From positions 1-36,440 of the forward strand of contig JABGQM010000045.1 in the NCBI GenBank assembly GCA_018648805.1: a DNA stretch of 36,440 bases. Reading direction: 5' to 3'. This DNA comes from Verrucomicrobiota bacterium. GTDB lineage: Bacteria; Verrucomicrobiota; Kiritimatiellia; UBA8416; JABMPJ01. The notes below the pieces were generated by a model. That model was not told the DNA's origin and did not search any database. It was given only the letters and a program-made list of their open reading frames with translations. Every line of letters starts with the position of its first letter. Positions within the stretch are counted from its first letter, which is position 1. Positions 7,938-17,004 of this stretch are shown here, piece by piece. Position numbers and translations under genes: made by a program.

Positions 7938-8525
7938 TCATGGCGCCAGCCGCTCCAGGATCCAGCCGCTGGTGCCGCGACGGTAGCGTAGACGGTCATG
8001 CAGGCGGTGCTCGCCTTCCTCCCAGAACTCGATGGCTGCGGGCACCAACCGGTAACCACCCCACTGGGGCGGGCAGGGCACATCCCTGTCGCCGAAGCGG
8101 TTCGTCACGTCGATCAGGCGCTGGTCGAGTGTCTCGCGGCCGGGGATCACCTGGCTCTGCGCGGAGACCCAGGCGCCAAGCTGGTGTCCGTGTGGCCGTG
8201 AACGAAAATAGGCTTCAGACTCCTCGCGCGATACACTGTCGACCTGACCTTCAATACGGATCTGGCGTCGCAGGTCGCGCCACCAGAAAAGCATCGCGGC
8301 CAGAGGGTTGGTCTCCAGTTCGGCGGCCTTGCGGCTTTCGTAATTGGTATAGAAAACGAATCCGCGTTCGTCGTGTCCGCGCAGCAATACCACGCGTGCA
8401 GAGGGCTGGCCATCCGGGGCCACGGTGGCCAGCGTGACGCCGCTATAGAGCGTCTGCTCACGCGCGTCTGCGAGCCACTCCGAAAAGAGCTCCAAGGGAT
8501 CGGTCGGTACATCCTGTTCATGCAT
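7938..8525 (-). CDS. pdxH: Pyridoxine/pyridoxamine 5'-phosphate oxidase
   Basis: FMN-dependent cytoplasmic enzyme that oxidises PNP or PMP to pyridoxal 5'-phosphate with O2, in vitamin B6 salvage and synthesis. The 195-residue protein is the usual length or slightly short. It shows SARVVLLRGHDERGFVFYTN near the FMN site, the substrate region RSRPHGHQLGAWVSAQSQVI, and the C-terminal signature WGGYRLVPAAIEFW followed by HRLHDRLRYRR. The ATG at 8523-8525 gives the best N-terminus (DPLELFSEWLADA), although no strong ribosome-binding site precedes it. It is monocistronic and faces clpB across a shared terminator. Its O2 requirement suggests that the organism sees oxygen. Confidence 0.95.
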   Translation of the reverse strand: MHEQDVPTDPLELFSEWLADAREQTLYSGVTLATVAPDGQPSARVVLLRGHDERGFVFYTNYESRKAAELETNPLAAMLFWWRDLRRQIRIEGQVDSVSREESEAYFRSRPHGHQLGAWVSAQSQVIPGRETLDQRLIDVTNRFGDRDVPCPPQWGGYRLVPAAIEFWEEGEHRLHDRLRYRRGTSGWILERLAP

Positions 8526-8734
8526 AGTGAAAAGCAGTCTGCCATATGGCGGGTGGGCATGCCACCTGCATCTGGGGAGTGTGATGCTCTGAATCCCGGC
8601 TGAGGTACGAAGGTAAGCATCCTGTATGTGTGTGGGGTTCGGTCGCGGTGAGCGATCCGACAGTTGCAGGCGAAGGGAATCTGTTCTACCTTACCCGCCA
8701 GAGACATTAGGTGTTGCCAGGGGGAGGGGAACAG

Positions 8735-9490
8735 ATGAGTGCTGGACGTATATTCAGGATGCTGGCCGTTGCCGGCTTGGTCGCTGTCACGGGCTGTTCA
8801 ACCACGGTGCGCTATTCACCGGATGTCGTGGCACAACACATTCAACGGGTCGGGGCGCCACTGCCGGGCAAGGTGCTGGTGCATACAACACCTGCGCAGG
8901 ATGCCTACGTTTATGGTGGGCGGCCCTCCACCTTTGCCGGTTCGGCGGTTAAGGCGAATATTCCCTTTGGTCAGATGAGCCGTGAGATTGCACTCAAGAC
9001 GTTTGAGGGGGCGTTCCGTCAAGGCGCCGTGGCGGGTCACTCCATGCGCAATGCGGCCGACTATCAGGTCATCATTATGCCGCAGATCACCCACTTTAAC
9101 TATTTTTACAGGGTGTCTCCGGGCAGCTTGATACAGTCGGTGGCCGATGTTCAGATGAAAATGCGTGCCAAGGTGCTCAGTCCGCAGGCCGTGGTGCTGG
9201 TCGACCGCGAGTACGATTCACACCGCGTCCTAAGCGACCCCACGGCCGGGTATATGCCCAAAGTGCTGGGCAAAGTGGCTCATACGGTTCTGTGTGATCT
9301 CATGGCCGATGTGGCGCGTGACGTGAAGTTGGCGGTTCTGCAGCAAGCCATGACCGCCCCGGCCGCCCGCCCCGTCGCGCCACCGGTCGATACCCCGCGT
9401 ACCGCGCCGGGTGAGCCACGGGACTACCCGCCGCCGGCGGCCCTGCCGGATCCGGTGCAGGTGATCCCTGATCCCGTCATGGTCGACTAG
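8735..9490 (+). CDS. Uncharacterised lipoprotein with Pro-rich C-terminus
   Basis: Not a family I recognise. The 251-residue protein begins with a lipoprotein signal peptide (MSAGRIFRMLAVAGLVAVTGC, lipid-modified Cys21), so it is expected at a membrane surface. A globular part of about 190 residues follows, rich in beta-prone segments (YQVIIMPQITHFNYFY; MKMRAKVLSPQAVVLVDREY). The last 45 residues are low-complexity Pro/Ala. I preferred the ATG at 8735 to the GTG at 8711 because GGGGAGGGGA sits 4-5 bases upstream and the signal peptide then starts normally. The stop codon overlaps that of the convergent UroD-family gene (shared CTAG, 9487-9490). The 209 bp between it and pdxH must hold divergent promoters, but no convincing boxes were seen. 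Confidence 0.82.
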   Translation: MSAGRIFRMLAVAGLVAVTGCSTTVRYSPDVVAQHIQRVGAPLPGKVLVHTTPAQDAYVYGGRPSTFAGSAVKANIPFGQMSREIALKTFEGAFRQGAVAGHSMRNAADYQVIIMPQITHFNYFYRVSPGSLIQSVADVQMKMRAKVLSPQAVVLVDREYDSHRVLSDPTAGYMPKVLGKVAHTVLCDLMADVARDVKLAVLQQAMTAPAARPVAPPVDTPRTAPGEPRDYPPPAALPDPVQVIPDPVMVD

Positions 9491-10569
9491 GCCCGTTGAG
9501 TGATCCGGCGGCCGTGGTCGAAGAAGTACTGCAGCGTATCGTGATCGACAGCGGGTGGGATCGAGTGATCCGAATGCAGAACGTAGCCGCCGCCTGCTTT
9601 GAGGATCGGCAGGATCTTGCGGTTCAGCTCTTCGTCAATCCTGGTGCGGTCGTTGGATTCGAGGATGCGGATATCGATGTTGCCGCAGAAGGCGATGCGG
9701 TCGCCGAACTGCTCGGCGATGCGCGGCATGTCCATGCCGGCTTTGACCTCCATGGCCTGCAGGCAGTCCATGCCGGCGGCCACCAGACCGGGCACGAGCG
9801 GCTCCACGAATCCACACGAGTGGACCACGACCTTGCAGCCCTGCGCATGGGCGTAATCAAATAGCTTGGCATGACCGGGTTGCACGATATCTTCGTACAT
9901 GGCCGGAGACATGAAGGGCTTCTCTTTGAACCCCATGTCCTCATAAAACCAGATGAAATCCGGCCGTCCCTCTTCTTCGAAAAGCACGGCCTGATGCCTA
10001 ATCGTAAAGTCGGCATAGGTGTGGACCATGTCCTTGACCCAGTCCGGATCGAGGCCCATGCCCATCAGCATGTATTCATGTCCACAGACGGGGTGCATCT
10101 GCTCGAAGGGTGCCACGCCGCTCCAGCAGAATGCCCGGTTCTCTTCGGCGGCTTTCTGCTTGGCGTTGCGGTAGCTCTCGAACGGGATACGCCGCCGGTC
10201 CACTTTGAGCAGGTGCGGCTTGATCCGTTCTTCCCAGGCGGCGCGCTCCTTGACCTCGAAATCAACGTGTTCGGGCGTGCCGCTGTGCGACTTCCACCAG
10301 CGCAGCGTGGCGCCGTTACCGTTGAGGACGAGCTTGGTCTCCTCCGTCTCCTCGATGATTTTATCTTCGAAGTCGAGATCGGCCGTGCTGTTAAGCCATC
10401 CGCCGGAGCGGAGGCTGGTGTCGAAGTGGGTGACGACATCTTCATCGCTGCCCAGCTGGCCGGCGGCGACATATTTCGCGCGGGTCTCGCCCCACAGTGA
10501 GTCGTGGCAGGGCAGCAGGTCGACGGGTTCACGGTTGAGGGCGCTCAGAACGCGTTCTTTGTGGGTCAT
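9487..10569 (-). CDS. Uroporphyrinogen decarboxylase family protein, methyltransferase type
   Basis: TIM-barrel protein of the URO-D superfamily, in the MtaA/CmuA-like methyltransferase branch rather than haem-synthetic HemE. The 360-residue protein starts MTHKERVLSALNREPVDLLP, the usual N-terminus of this branch. It contains KVVVHSCGFVEPL (a His-x-Cys candidate metal site), the FCGNIDI strand and GGGYVLHSDHSIP near the C-terminus. The ATG at 10567-10569 is preceded by AGGAGC; the longer upstream frame lacks homology. Such proteins are expanded in anaerobic and polysaccharide-degrading bacteria, where substrates such as methoxylated compounds are suspected. No corrinoid protein is encoded nearby, so the substrate is open. 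Confidence 0.85.
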   Translation of the reverse strand: MTHKERVLSALNREPVDLLPCHDSLWGETRAKYVAAGQLGSDEDVVTHFDTSLRSGGWLNSTADLDFEDKIIEETEETKLVLNGNGATLRWWKSHSGTPEHVDFEVKERAAWEERIKPHLLKVDRRRIPFESYRNAKQKAAEENRAFCWSGVAPFEQMHPVCGHEYMLMGMGLDPDWVKDMVHTYADFTIRHQAVLFEEEGRPDFIWFYEDMGFKEKPFMSPAMYEDIVQPGHAKLFDYAHAQGCKVVVHSCGFVEPLVPGLVAAGMDCLQAMEVKAGMDMPRIAEQFGDRIAFCGNIDIRILESNDRTRIDEELNRKILPILKAGGGYVLHSDHSIPPAVDHDTLQYFFDHGRRITQRA

Positions 10570-10714
10570 GCGAGTGCTCCTGGGTAGAAGGAATTGTTGT
10601 TGAGTGATGCAGCATGCAGCTCTATGGTCCGGAAGTGTAGCGCGTACGCCGTGGCGCGCAAGCGAAAGTGGCTGTGTGAGGCAAAAAGGCGCGTCTAACC
10701 CGGGAGGGGGAGTA

Positions 10715-11533
10715 ATGCAGAGCGCGACGAGTGGGTTCATAGCGGGCCTGGTCATTATGCTGGCGGCCGCAGGTGCCCCGGGCGGGCGTGCCGACGCCGA
10801 GGAGTTCGATCACACCCACGCGGCCTACACGGCGGTGCTCAAAGCGCGCGTGGTGAAGGGGGCGGTTGACTACGCGGCGCTCAAAGCCGGTCGCACCGCG
10901 CTGGACGGCTACCTGGATGCCCTGGCGGCCGTGCCGTCGCAGACGTTTCGCACGTGGAGTGAGGCGCAGCGGCTGGCTTTCCTGTTCAACCTCTACAATG
11001 CCAGTACGCTGCGACTGATCATCGATCACTACCCGGTCGAGAGCATCCGCAAGATCGGCACTATGCTCAAGGGGCCTTGGGCACAACCCGTCGTGCGACT
11101 GTTCGGGAAGACTACCACGCTCGACAAGCTGGAACACGAGGTCCTGCGCAGGGAGTACAACGAGCCGCGCCTCCACCTCGCGCTGGTCTGTGCCGCCCGC
11201 GGCTGCCCCCCCTTGCGCCGTGATGCCTACCGGGCCGACGGTTTGGATGCGCAGCTCAAGCAGCAGTCGCAGAGCTACCTGGCCAGTCCGGTCGGCATGC
11301 GCATTGACCGCGAACGGAGCCGGGTCTATCTCTCGGCTATCTTCAAGTGGTATGGCAAGGACTTCGTCAAGGCCTATGCCGGGCGTATCCGTGCTGGCAA
11401 CTTTGGCGCCAGCGGTGAGGCCAGCCTCGGGTTCGCGCTTGAGCATGTCACGCCGGCCGACCGGGAGTATATCAAGCGGGGGAATTACAAGCTGCGCCAC
11501 CTGGACTACGATTGGTCCCTGAATGCGCAATAG
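10715..11533 (+). CDS. DUF547 domain protein, exported
   Basis: Uncharacterised conserved protein. The 272-residue product has a signal peptide (about 1-28, MQSATSGFIAGLVIMLAAAG, probable cleavage after ADA). The DUF547 core then shows VDYAALKA, a QRLAFLFNLYNASTLRLI segment, ALVCAARGCPPLRRDAY and AIFKWYGKDF, the hallmark blocks of the family. The Cys-x-Pro loop in ARGCPPL and the Asn in FNLYNA are typical conserved positions. The start ATG is preceded by a strong GGGAGGGGGAG; the open frame upstream to 10604 is not used. The gene is divergent from the UroD-family gene and followed by a tandem repeat. DUF547 has no agreed biochemical role. Confidence 0.88.
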   Translation: MQSATSGFIAGLVIMLAAAGAPGGRADAEEFDHTHAAYTAVLKARVVKGAVDYAALKAGRTALDGYLDALAAVPSQTFRTWSEAQRLAFLFNLYNASTLRLIIDHYPVESIRKIGTMLKGPWAQPVVRLFGKTTTLDKLEHEVLRREYNEPRLHLALVCAARGCPPLRRDAYRADGLDAQLKQQSQSYLASPVGMRIDRERSRVYLSAIFKWYGKDFVKAYAGRIRAGNFGASGEASLGFALEHVTPADREYIKRGNYKLRHLDYDWSLNAQ

Positions 11534-11548
11534 ACGGCAGAGATCTTG

Positions 11549-11660
11549 CGCTCCTGCCGGCAAGCCGGCAGGGGGCGTGGGTGCCATGACCGGGTGCGGT
11601 CGCCCGCTCCTGCCGGCAAGCCGGCAGGGGGCGTGGGTGCGATGACCGGATGCGATCGCC
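11549..11660 (+). repeat. 56-bp tandem direct repeat, two copies, each with a 9-bp hairpin
   Basis: Units at 11549-11604 and 11605-11660 are identical at 53 of 56 positions. Each contains CCTGCCGGC-AA-GCCGGCAGG, a GC-rich stem with a 2-base spacer. The block lies between the DUF547 gene and the flavodiiron gene. No T-run follows the hairpins, so they resemble a palindromic intergenic repeat more than a classical terminator. Confidence 0.9.
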
Positions 11661-11663
11661 GTA

Positions 11664-11692
11664 TTGATTTCGGTGGCGGGGTGCGCTACACT
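11664..11692 (+). promoter_or_regulatory. Candidate sigma-70 promoter of the flavodiiron gene
   Basis: TTGATT (11664-11669), a 17-bp spacer and TACACT (11687-11692). Each box matches consensus at 4 of 6 positions. The predicted leader is about 30 nt and contains AGGGGA in front of the ATG at 11730. Confidence 0.42.
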
Positions 11693-11729
11693 GCATGCCT
11701 TTCATTGTGAACGCAGCAGGGGACCTATT

Positions 11730-12941
11730 ATGCCGGCAGTCGAAATTAAACCAGATATCTATTGGGTGGGCGTCAACGATCGCACCACGGACTTGTTCGA
11801 GGGGCTGTGGCCCATCTCTCGCGAAGGCGTCTCGTACAACAGCTACCTGATCAAGGACGAGAAGACTGCCATTGTCGACCTGGCCAAGGCGATGAAGACC
11901 GATGACTTTTTCGGGCAGATCGCCGACATCACCGAGCTGCGCAAGATTGATTACGCCGTGATCAACCACGTCGAACCCGATCACACCGGCGTACTGCGTA
12001 TTCTCAAGGCGATGGCGCCTGATATGACCATTGTCTGCACCCAGAAAGCAGCCGACCTGCTGGAATCCTACTATGGGGTGCACGACAACATGATGATCGT
12101 GGGCGATGGCGATACGCTCTCGCTGGGAAAGCGCACGCTACATTTTGTTTCGACACCATTCGTGCACTGGCCTGAGACCATGATGACGTATGAACCCTCC
12201 GAGGGGATCCTCTTCTCGTGTGACGGCTTTGGCGGCTACGGCGCGCTGCAGGGCTCGATCTTTGACGATGAGTGTCAGAATCAGGCGTTCTACGAGCGCG
12301 AGTCATTGCGCTACTTTGTCAACATCGTGGCCAAGTTCCGCGTCTCGGTGCGCAAGGCCATTAACAAACTGGCCGATGTGGATGTGCGCATGATTGCCCC
12401 TTCGCACGGCTTGATCTGGCGGGCCCACCCGGAGCGCATCATTGAGCTGTACCAAACCTGGTGTAACTACCCCGATACGCCGGGCGACCTGGCCGTGACA
12501 CTGATCTACGGATCGATGTACGGCAACACGGAATCCTTCATGAATGCCGTGGCGCAGGGCGTGGTGGCCGAGGGGCTGGATGTGGAGATTTTCGATGCGG
12601 CGCGGACCCACTCCAGCTACATGCTGCCCTATCTCTGGACCCGCCGCGGGGTTGTGGTTGGGGCCCCCACCTACGAAGGGGCACTTTTCCCGCCGGTGTG
12701 GGAGGTCATACGCGAAGCGCGCATCAAGGGCGTCAAGAACCGCCAGCTGGCCATGTTCGGCAGCTATGGTTGGACCGGAGGCGCCCTGCGTGATCTGGTC
12801 AAGATCGTCGAGCCGGTCAAATGGAACCTGATCGACAGCCTGGAGGTCAAGGGTGGTGCGAACCCCGAGAGCATTGCACGGGCCGAGGCCTTTGGACGCA
12901 CGTTTGCGCAGACGTTGAAGGCGGACGCGTCTGCTGAGTGA
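11730..12941 (+). CDS. Flavodiiron protein (A-type flavoprotein, FprA-like)
   Basis: Cytoplasmic FMN/di-iron enzyme that reduces O2 to water or NO to N2O. The 403-residue protein has an N-terminal beta-lactamase-like di-iron domain with the ligand set His80-x-Glu82-x-Asp84-His85, His146 (FVHWPETM), Asp165 (SCDGFGGYG) and His226 (PSHGLIW). A C-terminal flavodoxin domain starts at about 253, with the FMN phosphate loop YGSMYGNTES. All expected iron ligands are present. No rubredoxin or reductase domain is fused, so it needs an external electron donor. The chosen ATG follows AGGGGA; the earlier in-frame start at 11664 would read through the promoter. The gene is monocistronic. Confidence 0.96.
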   Translation: MPAVEIKPDIYWVGVNDRTTDLFEGLWPISREGVSYNSYLIKDEKTAIVDLAKAMKTDDFFGQIADITELRKIDYAVINHVEPDHTGVLRILKAMAPDMTIVCTQKAADLLESYYGVHDNMMIVGDGDTLSLGKRTLHFVSTPFVHWPETMMTYEPSEGILFSCDGFGGYGALQGSIFDDECQNQAFYERESLRYFVNIVAKFRVSVRKAINKLADVDVRMIAPSHGLIWRAHPERIIELYQTWCNYPDTPGDLAVTLIYGSMYGNTESFMNAVAQGVVAEGLDVEIFDAARTHSSYMLPYLWTRRGVVVGAPTYEGALFPPVWEVIREARIKGVKNRQLAMFGSYGWTGGALRDLVKIVEPVKWNLIDSLEVKGGANPESIARAEAFGRTFAQTLKADASAE

Positions 12942-12982
12942 CGGGATTCTGTGGCGCAGATTCCGACTCGCCCGGAGAGCTC

Positions 12983-13029
12983 GCCCTACCTGGTCGTGGG
13001 TGAGGTAGGGCCCGCGCTCCGCGCGGGCC
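12983..13029. terminator. Double hairpin between convergent flavodiiron and mutS genes
   Basis: Two perfect 9-bp stems overlap by 3 bp: GCCCTACCT (12983-12991) with AGGTAGGGC (13003-13011), and GGCCCGCGC (13009-13017) with GCGCGGGCC (13021-13029). They are mutually exclusive where they share 13009-13011. No good T-run follows, so termination may be imperfect or Rho-assisted. Confidence 0.6.
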
Positions 13030-13037
13030 GTCTGTGT

Positions 13038-15545
13038 TTAGGCGTCCCCAAACAGGCTGAGCTGGTTCGCCGCCGCGGCGGCGGAGCGCCGTGGCCGGTG
13101 CCTGGCAATCTTGGGTTGGCCGGTTTCGGCCAACTCCCCTTCCTCGAGGTTGGCCAGGATCTCCTTGGCGCGGCCGATGACCGGATCCGGCATCCCGGCC
13201 AGGCGGGCGACCTGGATCCCGTAGCTCTTATCGGATCCGCCGTGCACGATCTTGCGCAGGAAGGCGATCTCGTCGTTCCGTTCACGCACCAGCACGTTAT
13301 AGTTCTTCACGCCCGGCATGGTCAGGGCCAAATCAGTTAACTCGTGATAGTGTGTCGCAAAGAGGGTCTTGGCCTTGACCTGTGGATTGTTGTGGAGGTA
13401 CTCCGCGACGGCCCAGGCGATGCTGATGCCGTCGAAGGTGCTGGTGCCGCGGCCGATCTCGTCCAGCACGATCAGGCTGGCCGCCGTGGCGTTGTTGAGA
13501 ATGTTGGCCGTCTCTTGCATTTCCACCATAAACGTGCTGCGTCCGCGTGCCAGATCGTCGCTGGCGCCCACGCGCGTAAAGATGCGGTCGACCACCCCAA
13601 TCTCGGCGTGGTCAGCCGGTACGAAGGATCCCATCTGGGCCATGACCACGTTGATGGCGACCTGGCGAATGAAGGTCGACTTGCCGGCCATGTTGGGGCC
13701 CGTGATGATGATGATCTGGTTCTGCTCGCAGTCGAGCAGGGCGTCGTTGGGTACAAAGCGTTCCGCCTCGGGCATCTGCTCCACAACAGGATGGCGGCAG
13801 TCACGCAGGTGCAGTACATGCGAATCCGTCATGACGGGGCGTGTATAGCCCAGCGCGAGGGCACGGTCGGTCAGGGCGGTTAAGACGTCGAGTGTGGCGA
13901 TCACGTCGGCGGCCGTTTGGATCGGACCGGTCTGCTCCACCACGGAGTCGCGCACGGTGACGAAGAGTTCGTATTCCAGTTCCACTGCGCGTCCGTGGGC
14001 CCCCAGGATCTTGCCTTCGTACTCCTTCAGTTCGGGTGTGATGAAGCGCTCTGCATTGACGAGGGTCTGTTTGCGCGTGTAGTGCTCAGGGGCATTGATC
14101 AGCTGCGCCTTGGATATTTCGATGTAGTAGCCGAAGACCTTGTTGTGGCGTACCTTCAGATTCTTGATTCCGGTGCGTTCCTGTTCGGCGGCCTGGTACT
14201 CGGCCAGCCACTGGCGGCCCTGTGTCGCCGCGGTGCGCAGCTCATCCAGTTCGCTGTGATAGCCGTCACGCAGGATGCCGCCCTCCTTGAGCGTGATGGG
14301 CGGCTCATCCACGAGGGCTTCGGTGATGCGGGTCACCAGTTCGGGCTGGGCCTGCAGCGCGGCGTCGATCTCCTTGAGCAACGGCAGGTCGATGCCGGCC
14401 AGGGCGTGCTTGATGGCCGGGATGCCTTCGAGCGAGCGGGCCAGGGCGAGGACGTCGCGTGCATTGCCGCCGCCTGAGCTGATGCGGGCGATCAGTCGCT
14501 CGATGTCGCGCACATTGCCTAGTGCTTCGGTCAGCTGGTGCAGCAAGCCGCGGTCACCCGCGAGCCGTTCAATCACGTCATGTCGGGCCTGGATGCGCGT
14601 GGCGTTGACGAGCGGACGCAGCATCCATTCGCGCAGCTTGCGTGCGCCCATAGCGGTGTGGGTCACATCCAGTGCGTGTAGCAGGGTGGCGTGCGTGTCG
14701 CCGCCGCGCCGCGCCACGAGGTCGAGATTGAGGCAGGTGGTTTCGTCGAGCAGCATGGTCTCGCCAGCCTGGCGTACCTGGAACGATCGGATATGGTCGA
14801 CGTGACGACGCAGATCCTGTTTGACGTAGTAGAGCACAGCCCCGGCGGCCCCAACCATGGCGGGGTTGCTTTCGCATCCAAACCCGTCTAGCGAGGTCAC
14901 GCCAAAGTGACGTATCAGGAAGTCGTTAGCCGCCTCAAAATCAAAAGTCCAGTCGTCACCGGTTGTGATCTGGCTGGCCGGATAGTGTTGCAGGGCGGCG
15001 CGGATGCCGGGAGCTTCCATCTGTTCTTCGGGTACCAGGCACTCGGTGGGGGCGTAGCGGCGCAGGGCATCATTCAGCGCCGCGGGGCGGTCGACCGCGC
15101 TGCCCCAGAAGCCGCCGGTGGAGAGATCGAGCATGGCCAGACCGAACTGTTTACCGGCCTTGAACACGCCGGCCAGGTAGTGGTTACGGTTCGATTCGAG
15201 AACCGCATCTTCAGTGGCGGTGCCGGGGGTGACGATGCGGGCCACCTCGCGCCGGACGACGCCCTTGGCCGTGGCGGGATCTTCGACCTGCTCGCAGACA
15301 GCGACCTTGCAGCCGCCTCGCACGAGCTTGGCCAGATAGCTGTCGAGGGCGTGGTACGGCACCCCACACATGGGATAGCCATTGCGCTTGGTCAGCGAGA
15401 TGTCCATGATCGGGGCCGCCCGCTGGGCGTCCTCGTAAAACAACTCGTAGAAATCGCCCAGGCGGAAGAGAAGGATGACGTCCTCGGGCAGTTCACTCTT
15501 GATCCGGCGGTACTGCCGCATCATGGGCGTGACCGTCTTCGCCAT
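13038..15545 (-). CDS. mutS: DNA mismatch repair protein MutS
   Basis: Mismatch recognition ATPase of the replication-repair pathway. The 835-residue length is typical of MutS1. The mismatch-binding domain carries the Phe-x-Glu wedge in [16 protein letters not shown] near residue 30. The core and clamp domains follow, and the ATPase domain has Walker [10 protein letters not shown] (616-624, Lys622), [20 protein letters not shown], Walker [17 protein letters not shown] and the catalytic-His block THYHELTDL. The C-terminus ends in QLSLF (828-832), a recognisable beta-clamp binding motif. The ATG at 15543-15545 has AGAAGG upstream. It is the last gene of a close-packed run with the TIM-barrel gene 13 nt upstream. 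No mutL is visible. Confidence 0.98.
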   Translation of the reverse strand: MAKTVTPMMRQYRRIKSELPEDVILLFRLGDFYELFYEDAQRAAPIMDISLTKRNGYPMCGVPYHALDSYLAKLVRGGCKVAVCEQVEDPATAKGVVRREVARIVTPGTATEDAVLESNRNHYLAGVFKAGKQFGLAMLDLSTGGFWGSAVDRPAALNDALRRYAPTECLVPEEQMEAPGIRAALQHYPASQITTGDDWTFDFEAANDFLIRHFGVTSLDGFGCESNPAMVGAAGAVLYYVKQDLRRHVDHIRSFQVRQAGETMLLDETTCLNLDLVARRGGDTHATLLHALDVTHTAMGARKLREWMLRPLVNATRIQARHDVIERLAGDRGLLHQLTEALGNVRDIERLIARISSGGGNARDVLALARSLEGIPAIKHALAGIDLPLLKEIDAALQAQPELVTRITEALVDEPPITLKEGGILRDGYHSELDELRTAATQGRQWLAEYQAAEQERTGIKNLKVRHNKVFGYYIEISKAQLINAPEHYTRKQTLVNAERFITPELKEYEGKILGAHGRAVELEYELFVTVRDSVVEQTGPIQTAADVIATLDVLTALTDRALALGYTRPVMTDSHVLHLRDCRHPVVEQMPEAERFVPNDALLDCEQNQIIIITGPNMAGKSTFIRQVAINVVMAQMGSFVPADHAEIGVVDRIFTRVGASDDLARGRSTFMVEMQETANILNNATAASLIVLDEIGRGTSTFDGISIAWAVAEYLHNNPQVKAKTLFATHYHELTDLALTMPGVKNYNVLVRERNDEIAFLRKIVHGGSDKSYGIQVARLAGMPDPVIGRAKEILANLEEGELAETGQPKIARHRPRRSAAAAANQLSLFGDA

Positions 15546-15558
15546 GGTCGCCTTCTCT

Positions 15559-16329
15559 CTACTCGTAGCCCATGGCTTTGAGGTTGCGGTAGCTGGTGGC
15601 GAGGGCGTCGATCGGCGCGCGGTCGTAGCAGTTGTCCTGCTCGACCATCATGTATTCCACGCCGCCCAGCTCGGCTGCTGCCAGGATGGCCGGCCAGTTG
15701 AGGTTGCCTTCGCCGATCTCAGCAAAGCGCTGCTCACGCTCGGGCGTGATGATCATGTCCTTGAGATGGATTACCGGCTCGCGTCCGGCACAGTCACGCA
15801 GCCACTGGGCGGGGTCTCCGCCGCCGTGCTGAATCCAGTAGGTGTCGATCTCAGCCTTGAGCATGTCGCCGCCGGCCAGGGCGTACACCTGCGCCAGCCA
15901 TGTGGTGTCGCCCTGTTTCACCAGCTCGTGGCTGTGGTTGTGGTAAGAGAAATCCATGCCTTCGGCCGCGAGGCGCTCCGCGATGGGGGCCAGCTCGTCG
16001 ACGAAGCGTTTCACGCCATCGGCGCCGCGATAGTCGCCGGGCAGGCTGCCGATCGCCGTGTGGGTGCATTTCCAGGTCTTGTGCGTGGCGATAACCTCAT
16101 CCAGTTCGTTCTGGAATTTGGGCCAGCCCATGTGCGTCACCACAATCTGCAGGCCGTTGTCGTCGGTCAGCTTGACCAGTTCGGCCGGTTCAATGGCACC
16201 GATGCCGGACACCTGAACCGTCGTGTAGCCGATCTTGGCCACCTTCTTGAGGGTGTCGGCCATATCGGCAGGTGTTTTCATGGTCTCCCGGAGGGAGAAG
16301 AGCTGGGCGCCAACTACAGGTTTGCTCAT
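15559..16329 (-). CDS. Sugar phosphate isomerase/epimerase family (xylose isomerase-like TIM barrel)
   Basis: AP-endonuclease-2 superfamily TIM barrel, likely a sugar or sugar-phosphate isomerase or epimerase. The 256-residue protein shows [33 protein letters not shown] and [18 protein letters not shown], the metal-ligand and substrate blocks typical of the family (Glu, Asp, His and Glu ligands). The start at 16327-16329 gives [15 protein letters not shown], which fits the first beta-strand; the longer frame to 16377 adds no homology and would overlap the upstream gene. It sits 19 nt after pgsA and 13 nt before mutS, an odd place for a sugar enzyme. No signal peptide is present. The specific substrate is unknown. 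Confidence 0.88.
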   Translation of the reverse strand: MSKPVVGAQLFSLRETMKTPADMADTLKKVAKIGYTTVQVSGIGAIEPAELVKLTDDNGLQIVVTHMGWPKFQNELDEVIATHKTWKCTHTAIGSLPGDYRGADGVKRFVDELAPIAERLAAEGMDFSYHNHSHELVKQGDTTWLAQVYALAGGDMLKAEIDTYWIQHGGGDPAQWLRDCAGREPVIHLKDMIITPEREQRFAEIGEGNLNWPAILAAAELGGVEYMMVEQDNCYDRAPIDALATSYRNLKAMGYE

Positions 16330-16348
16330 GGGGTGCTGTCCTTGGTGT

Positions 16349-16981
16349 TCAGTGGTGTTTGTCCAATTCGGCGGCACGCTTCAGGCTGGGCCAGTAGCGA
16401 TAGGTATAGATCCACGCGGAAAGCATGTTTACGGCCAGGCCGATGACCTCACTCACGTAGGCCACGGGCGGCGGAATGAATTGCCAGGGACACTCTTCCA
16501 CCAGGTAGATCAGGCAGATCAGTGGAAAGTTGATTGCGGTGCGCACTTTGCCCGACCAGTGGGCCGAGCCGCTAACGTCATACATCGACCCGATCGAGCG
16601 CAGGAAGGTGACCCACTGGTCACGCGACAGGAACATGATCGTCATCACAAGCAGGAAGATGCTGTGATTCGTGTGCCCGTTACGCAGGGCCACAAAGACG
16701 AGCAGGGGAAGGGTGGACAGGTAAAAGAACTTGTCCATCAGGGGGTCCATGTGGGCCCCCAGGGCGGTCTGCACGCTGAACTTGCGCGCAAAGTAGCCGT
16801 CGAAGAGATCGGTGATGGCCGACGTGACCAGCAAGACGAAGGTCAAGAGGAAGAGTGCGATTGAGCGCTCCTCCGGGGGGCGCATGCTGTACACCACAGC
16901 CCCCGCGAAGAACGCCAGCACGAGCGGGAAGCGCACCACGGTCAGGGCCGTGACAAATCCCAGCTTGATCTTTCTGGCCAT
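16349..16981 (-). CDS. pgsA: CDP-alcohol phosphatidyltransferase, probable phosphatidylglycerophosphate synthase
   Basis: Membrane enzyme that transfers a phosphatidyl group from CDP-diacylglycerol to an alcohol, probably glycerol-3-phosphate, in phospholipid synthesis. The 210-residue protein has the complete family signature: Asp58, Asp61-Gly62, Ala65-Arg66, Gly75, Asp79 and Asp83 (DLFDGYFAR ... GAHMDPLMD). About five to six hydrophobic helices surround it. Length is usual for PgsA; phosphatidylserine or cardiolipin synthase-like activity cannot be excluded by eye. It lies 23 nt after tsf and 19 nt before the TIM-barrel gene. In many bacteria pyrH follows tsf, so pgsA here is a departure. 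Confidence 0.85.
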   Translation of the reverse strand: MARKIKLGFVTALTVVRFPLVLAFFAGAVVYSMRPPEERSIALFLLTFVLLVTSAITDLFDGYFARKFSVQTALGAHMDPLMDKFFYLSTLPLLVFVALRNGHTNHSIFLLVMTIMFLSRDQWVTFLRSIGSMYDVSGSAHWSGKVRTAINFPLICLIYLVEECPWQFIPPPVAYVSEVIGLAVNMLSAWIYTYRYWPSLKRAAELDKHH

Positions 16982-17004
16982 AAGCTATTGACCCGTCTGG
17001 ATCC

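Noticed and set aside
11549..11660. CRISPR or attachment site
   Set aside because: Only two near-identical 56-bp copies, no spacer variation, no integrase and no tRNA end.
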